Assembly: GCA_964391305.1 (NCBI GenBank)
Contig: CAYMJO010000032.1
Location: forward strand, 1-10,771
Length of the DNA stretch: 10,771 nt
Origin: CAYMJO01 sp964391305
Lineage (GTDB): Bacteria; Patescibacteriota; CALEFQ01
Reading direction: 5' to 3'
Shown here: positions 1 through 5,499 of the stretch, one piece after another
Layout: each line of letters opens with the position of its first letter
How positions within the stretch are numbered: position 1 is the first letter of the stretch
Position numbers and translations under genes: made by a program
The notes under the pieces: model-generated
The model's database searches: none
The model's input: only the letters and a program-made list of their open reading frames with translations
Told to the model about the DNA's origin: nothing

Positions 1-58
1 ATGGCATAACCATAGTATACACCATGGTGATGCAAAGCTATTGAACCATTACACTCTA

Positions 59-87
59 TTGACAAATTAAAAGAACACAAGTACAAG
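59..87 (+). promoter_or_regulatory. Possible promoter for the methyltransferase gene
   Basis: A perfect -35 hexamer TTGACA (59-64) is followed after 17 bases by TACAAG (82-87), which matches 4 of 6 positions of the -10 consensus. It would leave a leader of about 150 bases before the ATG at 248. The -10 is weak and other A/T-rich combinations exist downstream, so this is only a candidate. Confidence 0.3.
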
Positions 88-232
88 ATAATTGAACATT
101 GCATTGCTAAAGATAACTTGATGTAGTATGTTAAAGAATAAGAATCTAGATTTAATTATAGAAATTCAATCACTAAACAACTAATCTTAAAAATAGTTCA
201 AACATTACGTTCTTTAAAAACTGAAACATAGA

Positions 233-240
233 GAGGGGAG
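233..240 (+). promoter_or_regulatory. Strong ribosome binding site
   Basis: The purine run GAGGGGAG lies 7 bases before the ATG at 248 and fixes that start. It is notable because almost no other gene in the window has a comparable site. Confidence 0.75.
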
Positions 241-247
241 AGATACG

Positions 248-1684
248 ATGGCTAATAATTTTTTGTATTACGGTGACAACCTTGATGTTCTGCGCCGTTA
301 CATCAAGGATGAAACAATAGACTTGATCTATCTTGATCCGCCATTTAAAAGCAATCGTGATTATAATGTTCTCTTTGAAGAGCGAGATGGAGCACAGTCA
401 AAAGCCCAAATTAAAGTCTTTGAAGATAGCTGGCAATGGGATCTGGAAGCTGCCAACGCTTATCGAGAGATTGTGGAAAAAGGCCCTGAAAGGGTTGCCA
501 AAAGCATGCGGGCATTCCGACTGCTTTTAAGTGACAATGATATGTTGGCTTATCTTTCCATGATGGCTCCGTGCCTAGTAGAGCTACATCGAGTGTTGAA
601 GCCAACGGGTAGTATCTACCTGCACTGCGACCCGACAGCGAGTCACTACCTGAAGATACTTATGGACGCGGTGTTCCAGCCCAGCAAGTTTCAAAACGAA
701 CTAATCTGGCACTATCAGACTGGTGGAGCATCTAAAATACGTTTCAGCAAGAAACATGACACTATCTTCTGGTACACAAAATCAGATCAATGGAAGTATT
801 ACGGGGGACGGATAGCAATTCCTCGAACCGAGAAGGCGATGAAGCGGGCACAGAATCCAAAAGGAGCCAGAATTGATATAAATGATACTACAAAGAATCC
901 AAATGATGTACTTATCATCCAACAGATGAATCCTATGGCGCGTGAACGTCTTGGCTATCCAACCCAAAAGCCAGAAGCTCTATTGGAACAAATTATCTTG
1001 GCCAGCAGCGACGAAAACGATGTCGTTCTCGATCCATTTTGCGGTTGCGGGACAGCCATCGCTGTTGCCCAAAAGTTTGAACGTCGCTGGATTGGTATAG
1101 ATATCACCCATCTTGCTATCGGGCTTATCAAACATCGCCTGCAAGATACTTTTGGCAACGAGATTAATTCCACTTACAAAGTTATTGGTGAACCAACTGA
1201 TTTAGAAAGCGCCAAAACCTTAGCCCATGAAGATCCTTATCAATTCCAGTGGTGGGCTTTAGGCTTAGTAGGAGCCAGACCTGTTGAACAGAAAAAAGGA
1301 GCAGATCGAGGAATTGACGGCCGGATTTATTTTCATGACGAAGCAAACGAAACCAAGAGCGACCAAATAATTTTACAAGTTAAAGGAGGTCATATAACCG
1401 TTGCTAACATTCGCGAGCTTAGGGGGGTGTTAGATAGAGAAGAAGCTAAAATTGGAGTACTTATTACTCTTAAAGCCCCCTCAAAAGAAATGCGTGGAGA
1501 AGCAGCTGAAGCAGATTTTTACCACTCCTCATGGTGGGATAAAGACTACCCCCGTCTCCAAATTCTCACCATTGAAGAATTGCTAACGGGAAAAACGATC
1601 AATTATCCTGCTACTACGAACATCACCTTTCAAAAAGCCCCGCGTTACAAAAAAAAACAAGGAAAGCAAGGCGAACTGTTCTAA
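248..1684 (+). CDS. Beta-class DNA methyltransferase fused to Mrr-type nuclease domain
   Basis: A 478-residue protein combining an amino-methyltransferase (N6-adenine or N4-cytosine, S-adenosylmethionine dependent) with a restriction-nuclease-like C-terminus. Motif order is IV, VIII, X, I, which defines the beta class: DPPF at residues 30-33 is catalytic motif IV, the HYQTGG...IFWYTKS stretch (about 155-178) is the motif VIII region, TQKP at 239-242 precedes the motif X helix, and DPFCGCGT at 262-269 is the cofactor-binding loop. The target-recognition part would be the segment at about 175-235. From about residue 330 the protein resembles Mrr_cat PD-(D/E)xK nucleases: GADRGIDG puts a candidate metal-binding Asp at 357, and QVK puts Q377 and K379 at the Q-x-K position. 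Similar fused proteins are known in Chloroflexi and other phyla. The start is set by the ribosome binding site and a hairpin terminator follows the stop. No separate restriction enzyme or specificity gene is visible, so it may act alone as a one-chain restriction-modification enzyme. The target site cannot be read from the sequence. Confidence 0.9.
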   Translation: MANNFLYYGDNLDVLRRYIKDETIDLIYLDPPFKSNRDYNVLFEERDGAQSKAQIKVFEDSWQWDLEAANAYREIVEKGPERVAKSMRAFRLLLSDNDMLAYLSMMAPCLVELHRVLKPTGSIYLHCDPTASHYLKILMDAVFQPSKFQNELIWHYQTGGASKIRFSKKHDTIFWYTKSDQWKYYGGRIAIPRTEKAMKRAQNPKGARIDINDTTKNPNDVLIIQQMNPMARERLGYPTQKPEALLEQIILASSDENDVVLDPFCGCGTAIAVAQKFERRWIGIDITHLAIGLIKHRLQDTFGNEINSTYKVIGEPTDLESAKTLAHEDPYQFQWWALGLVGARPVEQKKGADRGIDGRIYFHDEANETKSDQIILQVKGGHITVANIRELRGVLDREEAKIGVLITLKAPSKEMRGEAAEADFYHSSWWDKDYPRLQILTIEELLTGKTINYPATTNITFQKAPRYKKKQGKQGELF

Positions 1685-1698
1685 AAAACTAAACGAAA

Positions 1699-1730
1699 AG
1701 AGTATGACAAACTGTCATACTCTCTTTTTT
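1699..1730 (+). terminator. Rho-independent terminator of the methyltransferase gene
   Basis: A perfect 11-bp stem (AGAGTATGACA at 1699-1709 with TGTCATACTCT at 1713-1723), a 3-base loop and a following CTTTTTT tract lie 15 bases after the stop codon. A shorter T run also follows the stem on the minus strand, so it may work in both directions. Confidence 0.88.
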
Positions 1731-1751
1731 AATTCAAGATTTATATATTTA

Positions 1752-1789
1752 AAAATAAAAAACGCCGCTATGCGATGATACGACGTTTT
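1752..1789 (-). terminator. Terminator of the dnaX / tRNA-Gln / membrane protein unit
   Basis: Read on the minus strand, the arms at 1789-1781 and 1767-1759 form a 9-bp stem with one U-G wobble, extended by three more pairs past a one-base bulge to a 6-base loop. A T-rich tract (1762-1752) follows. The stem begins at the first base of the stop codon of the 104-residue gene, so that gene is the last of its transcript. Together with 1699-1730 it separates the two converging units. Confidence 0.8.
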
Positions 1790-2103
1790 CATAATACCGC
1801 TTTAACGACAAATCCAACAATTACACTCCCAATTATTCCTGTCCCGATTATCGGCGCATAAACTCGAGTGATGATCGCTGAAGGCAAGCTTAAGCCAGCT
1901 CCCAACAACAAACCTATTAATGCTGGATGGATTCCCAACTCAACATTTGGAATCAGAAATCCGATCATAAATCTCTCCAAAAAAGCAGAGCCCATCGCCT
2001 CGTTCCTTTTACGATTGTTCTCGTATTTAAGCGGGATCATTATTAAAACATCAATGATTCCAAAAGCTAACCCGCCAATTGTTCCTAAGATGATCTTGTT
2101 CAT
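1789..2103 (-). CDS. Small four-helix membrane protein of unknown function
   Basis: A 104-residue, very hydrophobic protein. About four membrane segments can be drawn (residues 3-24, 41-55, 59-78 and 81-103). Glycine-spaced helices, for example the GTGIIGSVIVG stretch at 87-97, suggest tightly packed transmembrane helices. A short charged loop, KYENNRKRNEA at 26-36, lies between the first two. I recognise no named family. Evidence that it is a real gene: ATG start, a GGAG at ideal spacing, and a terminator that begins exactly at its stop codon. The GGAG lies inside the 3' end of tRNA-Gln, only 5 bases separate the tRNA CCA from the ATG, and the gene must be co-transcribed with the tRNA and probably dnaX. 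TGA stop. Confidence 0.75.
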   Translation of the reverse strand: MNKIILGTIGGLAFGIIDVLIMIPLKYENNRKRNEAMGSAFLERFMIGFLIPNVELGIHPALIGLLLGAGLSLPSAIITRVYAPIIGTGIIGSVIVGFVVKAVL

Positions 2104-2108
2104 ATCTT

Positions 2109-2182
2109 TGGCTCCGGGGCAGGGACTCGAACCCCGATTAACGGCTTCAAAGGCCGCTGTCCTACCATTAGACGACCCCGGA
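2109..2182 (-). tRNA. tRNA-Gln (anticodon UUG), CCA encoded
   Basis: Read on the minus strand this 74-base gene folds as a full cloverleaf. The acceptor TCCGGGG pairs with CCCCGGA, with discriminator G and encoded CCA. The anticodon stem GCGGC/GCCGT holds the loop CTTTGAA, giving anticodon UUG, and the T arm is CGGGG-TTCGAGT-CCCTG. U1-A72 and discriminator G73 are as in bacterial tRNA-Gln. It starts 20 bases after the dnaX stop, with no promoter or terminator visible between, so it is probably cut from a dnaX transcript. Its 3' end overlaps the ribosome binding site of the next gene. Confidence 0.93.
2112..2115 (-). promoter_or_regulatory. Shine-Dalgarno GGAG embedded in the tRNA-Gln acceptor end
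   Basis: The last acceptor-stem bases (GGA) plus the discriminator G read GGAG on the minus strand, exactly 8 bases before the ATG at 2103. In folded tRNA three of these bases are paired, so the same bases can serve the tRNA or the ribosome but not both at once. Confidence 0.5.
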
Positions 2183-2202
2183 AAAATTAATCTTAAAATT
2201 GA

Positions 2203-3810
2203 TCAACCTCCAAACACCTGCCTCGCCAAATCAACCATTGTTTTGCCGGCGTCTTTGACTTTGGCAACATTCTTCACCGCGGCCTTTGGGATTGCCGAAA
2301 GTTTACTCTTTTTTTTATCAAAATTTTCATCAACAACACATCTCAAAAGAATTTTCTTGCCGTAAACCTTTTCCATCGCGTTCTCCACAATTCTCCTGTA
2401 CTTATGCTCGGCGATTTTCTCTTTGTGAAAACGAAACTTGAAAGCAAGCGCCAAATACTCGCCCGAAACAGCCTCTGGAACTCCCATCTGCAAAAAAGCG
2501 GAGATTGAATGGTTCTGCGGCGCTATTCGATCGATAACTTCCTTCCACTTGGATATAATTTCTTTCAAATCCAAAACGGCAGATCCCCGCGAATCGACCT
2601 TGGAAATTTTCTTCTCAACAGCAACGAATTTTTTGGAAACAATTTTCTTCCCGATAATCTCCGGCTCGACTTTTTTGGCATTGAGACCTTTCAGTTTTTC
2701 AACCTGTAAAACATCTGAAACTTCACAAGACAGCATCTCCACTAGCACGATTTCCAAAGGGAGCTGTGGATACACTGCCTTCTTCAAATCCTGCCGCGCG
2801 CTCAAAAACTTTTTTATAAAAATTGTCAAAGCTGATATATCAAACCGTCGTGATTGCTCCTTCAATTTTTGAAGCTGCTCCGCAGAAAGATCAGAGATCA
2901 CAACATCGTTTTTACCAGCACCTACTTTTAAAATCAACATCTTTCTAAAATACTCCACGACATTTTTTGTAAACTGCTCAAGGTCAAATCCCTCATTCGT
3001 AAGACTGCCTAAAAGATCAATCGCGTCACCTGTGTTTTTTTGAATAATATGATCGACAAATTCAGAAACAGAAGACAGATCCGTCACACCTAAAACATCT
3101 TTGACAAGTTCTTGTGTAATTTCTCCTTTGGAAAAAGCAATCAGCTGTGTCATCAGGCTAACGGCATCTCTAGCGCAACCATCAGATTCGGACGAGATAA
3201 GCTCCAAAGCTTCCTCGGAAATTTTTATTCCCTCTGCCTTCGAGATAGTCTTCAAATTCCGTACAAGCTCGGGAACCGTGAGTTTTTTGAGATCGAATCT
3301 TTGACAGCGGGAAAGAATAGTTGCGGGCACTTTGTGGACCTCCGTCGTCGCAAGCAAAAATATAGCATGCTCGGGAGGCTCTTCAAGCGTTTTCAACAAA
3401 GCGTTGAAAGCTTCCTTGGTCAGCATGTGGACTTCGTCGATAATGAAAACCTTGTACTTCATCCTACTTGGCGTAAACTTCACTTTCTCTCGAAGTTCAC
3501 GGATCTCCTCGATGCCTCTATTCGATGCCGCGTCAATCTCAATCAAATCGAGAGCTTTTCCCTCATTTATCTCATTACAATTCTCGCACTCGTTGCATGG
3601 CTCGGCCTTCGACCTATCTCTGCAATTCACGGCCTTTGCAAAAATCCTTGCAAGCGTGGTCTTGCCAATCCCGCGCGCTCCAACAAAAATATAGGCATGC
3701 CCAATATTAGCCATCTCTATGGCATTGATAAGCGTCGTCTTCACATGATTCTGTGAGACAACTTCCAAGAAGCTCTTTGGTCTATACTTACGATATAACG
3801 CGATGGACAT
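2203..3810 (-). CDS. dnaX: DNA polymerase III clamp loader subunit gamma/tau
   Basis: A 535-residue AAA+ ATPase that loads the sliding clamp and organises the replicative polymerase. The N-terminus YRKYRPKSF (6-14) is typical of the family. Walker A is GARGIGKT at 44-51, with Ala and Ile where Pro and Thr are usual. Four zinc-binding cysteines lie at 63, 72, 75 and 78. Walker B is DEVH at 125-128, sensor 1 is LATTE at 153-157, and SRC at 167-169 carries the arginine finger. Domain III runs to about residue 370. The rest is a lysine-rich tau-like tail ending in DLARQVFGG, which resembles the conserved C-terminal peptide of many bacterial DnaX proteins. The ATG start is the only sensible one; no Shine-Dalgarno is visible. 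tRNA-Gln follows 20 bases downstream. An E. coli-like slippery heptamer occurs near the end of the reading frame (see 2308-2314). Confidence 0.96.
   Translation of the reverse strand: MSIALYRKYRPKSFLEVVSQNHVKTTLINAIEMANIGHAYIFVGARGIGKTTLARIFAKAVNCRDRSKAEPCNECENCNEINEGKALDLIEIDAASNRGIEEIRELREKVKFTPSRMKYKVFIIDEVHMLTKEAFNALLKTLEEPPEHAIFLLATTEVHKVPATILSRCQRFDLKKLTVPELVRNLKTISKAEGIKISEEALELISSESDGCARDAVSLMTQLIAFSKGEITQELVKDVLGVTDLSSVSEFVDHIIQKNTGDAIDLLGSLTNEGFDLEQFTKNVVEYFRKMLILKVGAGKNDVVISDLSAEQLQKLKEQSRRFDISALTIFIKKFLSARQDLKKAVYPQLPLEIVLVEMLSCEVSDVLQVEKLKGLNAKKVEPEIIGKKIVSKKFVAVEKKISKVDSRGSAVLDLKEIISKWKEVIDRIAPQNHSISAFLQMGVPEAVSGEYLALAFKFRFHKEKIAEHKYRRIVENAMEKVYGKKILLRCVVDENFDKKKSKLSAIPKAAVKNVAKVKDAGKTMVDLARQVFGG
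2308..2314 (-). other. Possible programmed -1 frameshift heptamer in dnaX
   Basis: On the minus strand the frame reads GAT AAA AAA AAG AGT AAA, containing A AAA AAG in the phase needed for a -1 slip. After the slip the next codons are GAG TAA (2308-2303), so translation would add one Glu and stop. In E. coli dnaX the same heptamer is followed by GAG TGA after the slip. Here it lies at residues 498-501 of 535, so the short product would lose only the last 34 residues. A possible downstream hairpin (CGGC with GCCG, about 2298-2281) is weak. A lysine-rich A run could also arise by chance. Confidence 0.35.
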
Positions 3811-3984
3811 GATAAGAAGTTAAAAGTCAAAATTCAATCTCGTCCAAAGGAAAGCTTGTTCAATAATCAAAAGTTCCTAATATCTTTATTGCCCGCAGAT
3901 CGGATCCCATGGTGGCGAGAAGTATCTTAATATCTTATCACGCCAAAATTTTCGGCGCAAACCAAAAGACAAAATTTTAAACAA
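3811..3984 (-). promoter_or_regulatory. dnaX upstream region with an interrupted inverted repeat
   Basis: This gap must contain the dnaX promoter, because a terminator closes the preceding unit. The clearest structure is CGCC-AAAATTTT-C-GGCG at 3941-3957, symmetric but for one inserted base. On the minus strand a weak hexamer pair, TTGCGC then TAAGAT 17 bases later, overlaps it. The minus strand also has a 16-codon reading frame from ATG at 3910 to TGA at 3860 without a ribosome binding site. No RNA gene was recognised here. Confidence 0.3.
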
Positions 3985-4003
3985 CCCAGGCTATTTGCCT
4001 GGG
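3978..4003 (-). terminator. Terminator after the GtrA-like gene
   Basis: A perfect 7-bp GC-rich stem (CCCAGGC at 3985-3991 with GCCTGGG at 3997-4003) and a 5-base loop are followed on the minus strand by TTGTTT. It lies 34 bases after the stop of the gene ending at 4038. The U tract is interrupted, so strength is uncertain. Confidence 0.65.
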
Positions 4004-4037
4004 ACTATAAAAAATCTCAAACCATCATATCTAAGAT

Positions 4038-4505
4038 TTAAATTTGATTATCTCCCTCTTTCTTCCCTTTAAACACAAAATATTTATAGCCGAAGAAGTT
4101 CCATAAAAGTCCACAGGCACTTCCCGCCGCAGCGCCGACGGTCGGCCACAAAACAGTGAGGTTAAACATAACCGGAATGTAATTTACAACGAGCGAGGCA
4201 GCAGTAACATTCACCAAAGCCCCGACAACACTGACTCCAAAAAACATTGGAAATTCAACTTGCGTCCTCTGTTTACCAAACCCCTTGAACACCCAGAATT
4301 TGTTGAAAAAATAACTAAATGTAGCCGCCGCCACAAAAGATATTGTTTTAAAAATGGTGTATCTAAGACCCTGCTCGCCGGAATGCGTCATAAAGATCAG
4401 TAAATTCAAAATCCCCCAGTCCACGCCGGTATTCATGAAGCCCACAACTGCAAACTTTGCAAATTGCAGCAGTGTCGGGTATTTTTCGAAAAGTCTCTTA
4501 AACAA
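4038..4505 (-). CDS. GtrA-like membrane protein
   Basis: A 155-residue protein with four membrane helices (about 15-38, 52-70, 86-109 and 117-140). GtrA family signatures are present: FAVVGFMNTGVDWGI at 18-32, the repeated aromatic helix ends SYFFNKFWVFK (64-74) and NFFGYKYFVFK (136-146), each followed by basic residues. In characterised members the protein is thought to help move undecaprenyl-phosphate-linked sugars across the inner membrane for O-antigen or wall-polymer glycosylation; the substrate here is unknown. The reading frame begins with TTG at 4505, directly after an in-frame TAA, and the first in-frame ATG (residue 24) would remove part of helix 1, so TTG is the likely start. It lies 49 bases after the 219-residue gene and is probably co-transcribed with it. 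No glycosyltransferase neighbours it. Confidence 0.87.
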   Translation of the reverse strand: MFKRLFEKYPTLLQFAKFAVVGFMNTGVDWGILNLLIFMTHSGEQGLRYTIFKTISFVAAATFSYFFNKFWVFKGFGKQRTQVEFPMFFGVSVVGALVNVTAASLVVNYIPVMFNLTVLWPTVGAAAGSACGLLWNFFGYKYFVFKGKKEGDNQI

Positions 4506-4554
4506 ATTTTAAATTTTAAATCCTATTTTTAAAAAAATCCAAGTTTCTAACCTT

Positions 4555-5214
4555 CTAATTCAGTCCATTAATTTCATCCAGCTTATCCAATTCATCGACA
4601 GTTGTATCCTCTGCGGCAGTGGCCAAATCATCAATCGCCTCTTCCTTTTTCTTCTTTATTTTTTCCTTATTTGTTTTAATACTGCCTGCCTTTATGACAT
4701 TTTCAATCGCCGCCCACTCGCTGTCTTGGTCCCTGGGAACCACAATAGTAACCTCATCGCCTTCCTCGGCCTGAAAATACGTTACACTTGCAAGCAAAAC
4801 TCTATACCTTTTATTTTTGACAACGGCTGCAAAACTTCCGTTCTCATCCTTGCCAAGTTGACCAATGATTTTTTTGCGATCAATGGGACCAATTTGTTTA
4901 TAAACAAAAGAACCATCATCAGATATTGTCAGCTTCAAAATATCTCCCTCAACCAATTTGGACTTGCTCGCATAGTTCGCAGGAACGGGATACTCCCGAT
5001 CGTCAGGACCTATCATATTCTCACCGTTAAAAACCCCCTCCACAATCCTGCCTTTTTCAGTCATCACAAGACCCTTTGCTCTATCTTTTAGAGAAACACC
5101 TTTCTCCGAAGAAATTCCAGAAGTTACATCTTCCAAAAGCTTCTTGGCAGAGATGATGCTTTTTTCGGCACTCTCTATCCTCTGTTTTATAAGTGAAAGT
5201 TTTAATTTATCCAT
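4555..5214 (-). CDS. Conserved protein of unknown function, coiled-coil plus beta-rich core
   Basis: A 219-residue soluble protein I cannot assign to a named family. Residues 1-30 form a charged helix with coiled-coil character. Residues 50-165 are beta-rich with short Gly-Asp turns: GRIVEGVFNGENMIGPD at 55-71, YPVPANYASKSKLVEGD at 75-91, and a second GDEVTIVVPR stretch near 152-161. The spacing suggests two small barrel-like modules, possibly OB- or S1-like. The last 40 residues are a Lys/Glu then Asp/Glu-rich tail, probably disordered. From memory, similar sequences occur as hypothetical proteins in Parcubacteria genomes; this needs a search. There is no signal peptide. ATG start without a Shine-Dalgarno. 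It has its own strong promoter (5368-5395) and a leader of about 147 bases, and is followed by the GtrA-like gene. Confidence 0.82.
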   Translation of the reverse strand: MDKLKLSLIKQRIESAEKSIISAKKLLEDVTSGISSEKGVSLKDRAKGLVMTEKGRIVEGVFNGENMIGPDDREYPVPANYASKSKLVEGDILKLTISDDGSFVYKQIGPIDRKKIIGQLGKDENGSFAAVVKNKRYRVLLASVTYFQAEEGDEVTIVVPRDQDSEWAAIENVIKAGSIKTNKEKIKKKKEEAIDDLATAAEDTTVDELDKLDEINGLN

Positions 5215-5361
5215 TTTTGTTTGACATGAATCAGTGCATACTTCAGCATTCCCTCAAAGCAATCGCAAAAACCAAGCTTGAGAAGACTCCTTATCCAATT
5301 TTTATTCTACACCGATCCCATTTATGTTTGTCTTAAATTTGATTTTTAATTTCTATTTTAT
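5215..5361 (-). other. Long 5' leader of the 219-residue gene
   Basis: Between the expected transcript start (about 5361) and the ATG at 5214 lie about 147 bases without a recognised gene. The only good Shine-Dalgarno in it, AAGGAG at 5292-5287, is not near the real start. It lies 11 bases before a TTG that opens a 10-codon frame ending at TGA 5243. No known riboswitch or ribosomal-protein leader was recognised. Confidence 0.3.
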
Positions 5362-5367
5362 ATAAAA

Positions 5368-5395
5368 ATTATAACATCTTTAAAAAATTTGGCAA
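5368..5395 (-). promoter_or_regulatory. Near-consensus promoter for the 219-residue / GtrA-like genes
   Basis: On the minus strand the -35 TTGCCA (5395-5390, 5 of 6) and the -10 TATAAT (5373-5368, perfect) are separated by 16 bases. The -35 and spacer overlap the end and stop codon (5380-5382) of the 39-residue membrane gene. Confidence 0.75.
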
Positions 5396-5499
5396 AACAA
5401 AAAAGTGGAAAGACTATGGATAAGTATGGAAATAATGAACGTCAAAGCCCAAACAACAAACACAATGCCGTACATGGAACCGGCTATTATTTCGGTCAT
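5380..5499 (-). CDS. 39-residue single-pass membrane peptide, ATGA-coupled
   Basis: A short reading frame overlapping the end of the ATPase gene: its ATG (5499-5497) and the ATPase TGA (5498-5496) share the sequence ATGA, the classic arrangement for translational coupling. The peptide begins MTEIIAGSMYG, then a long hydrophobic run from about residue 10 to 35 (GIVFVVWALTFIISIL... to ...STFLF), broken only by H28 and a few Ser/Thr, and ends CQIF before a TAA. It would be a single membrane helix with almost no soluble part. The exact overlap and composition support a real gene; homologues cannot be checked here. It could be a small partner or stabiliser of the ATPase. A promoter for the next unit overlaps its end. 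Confidence 0.6.
   Translation of the reverse strand: MTEIIAGSMYGIVFVVWALTFIISILIHSLSTFLFCQIF

Larger units (their letters stand above)
1..247. other. Upstream stretch with no recognisable gene
   Basis: AT-rich sequence with stop codons in all frames. The longest open runs are 31-126 in frame 1 (31 residues ending in ...AKDNLM and a TAG stop, with no start codon of its own) and 2-70 in frame 2. The frame-2 run could pass into the frame-1 run through a single frameshift near 40, so this could be the decayed tail of a gene that began outside the window. I do not recognise the peptide. The second half, about 127-230, is probably the untranslated leader of the methyltransferase gene. Confidence 0.3.

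Noticed and set aside
1789..2182. tRNA-Gln as an attachment site for an integrated island carrying the methyltransferase.
   Set aside because: I see no second copy of the tRNA 3' end and no integrase in the window.
1868..2365. Plus-strand 165-residue frame spanning the tRNA.
   Set aside because: It runs through the tRNA-Gln gene and opposite two coding regions; it is a shadow.
2809..2815. A second in-phase A AAA AAG heptamer in dnaX (residues 332-334).
   Set aside because: After a -1 slip the frame runs 28 more codons before TGA and would break domain III of the clamp loader, so a useful product is unlikely.
3893..3913. GCCACCATGG next to GGATCC on the minus strand, resembling a Kozak start and cloning sites.
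   Set aside because: The flanks are continuous native sequence between a terminator and dnaX; no vector sequence follows. Chance is the simpler explanation.
3811..3984. Possible SRP RNA (ffs) gene, often near dnaX.
   Set aside because: The conserved apical core around GGAAGGAAGCAG is absent on both strands.
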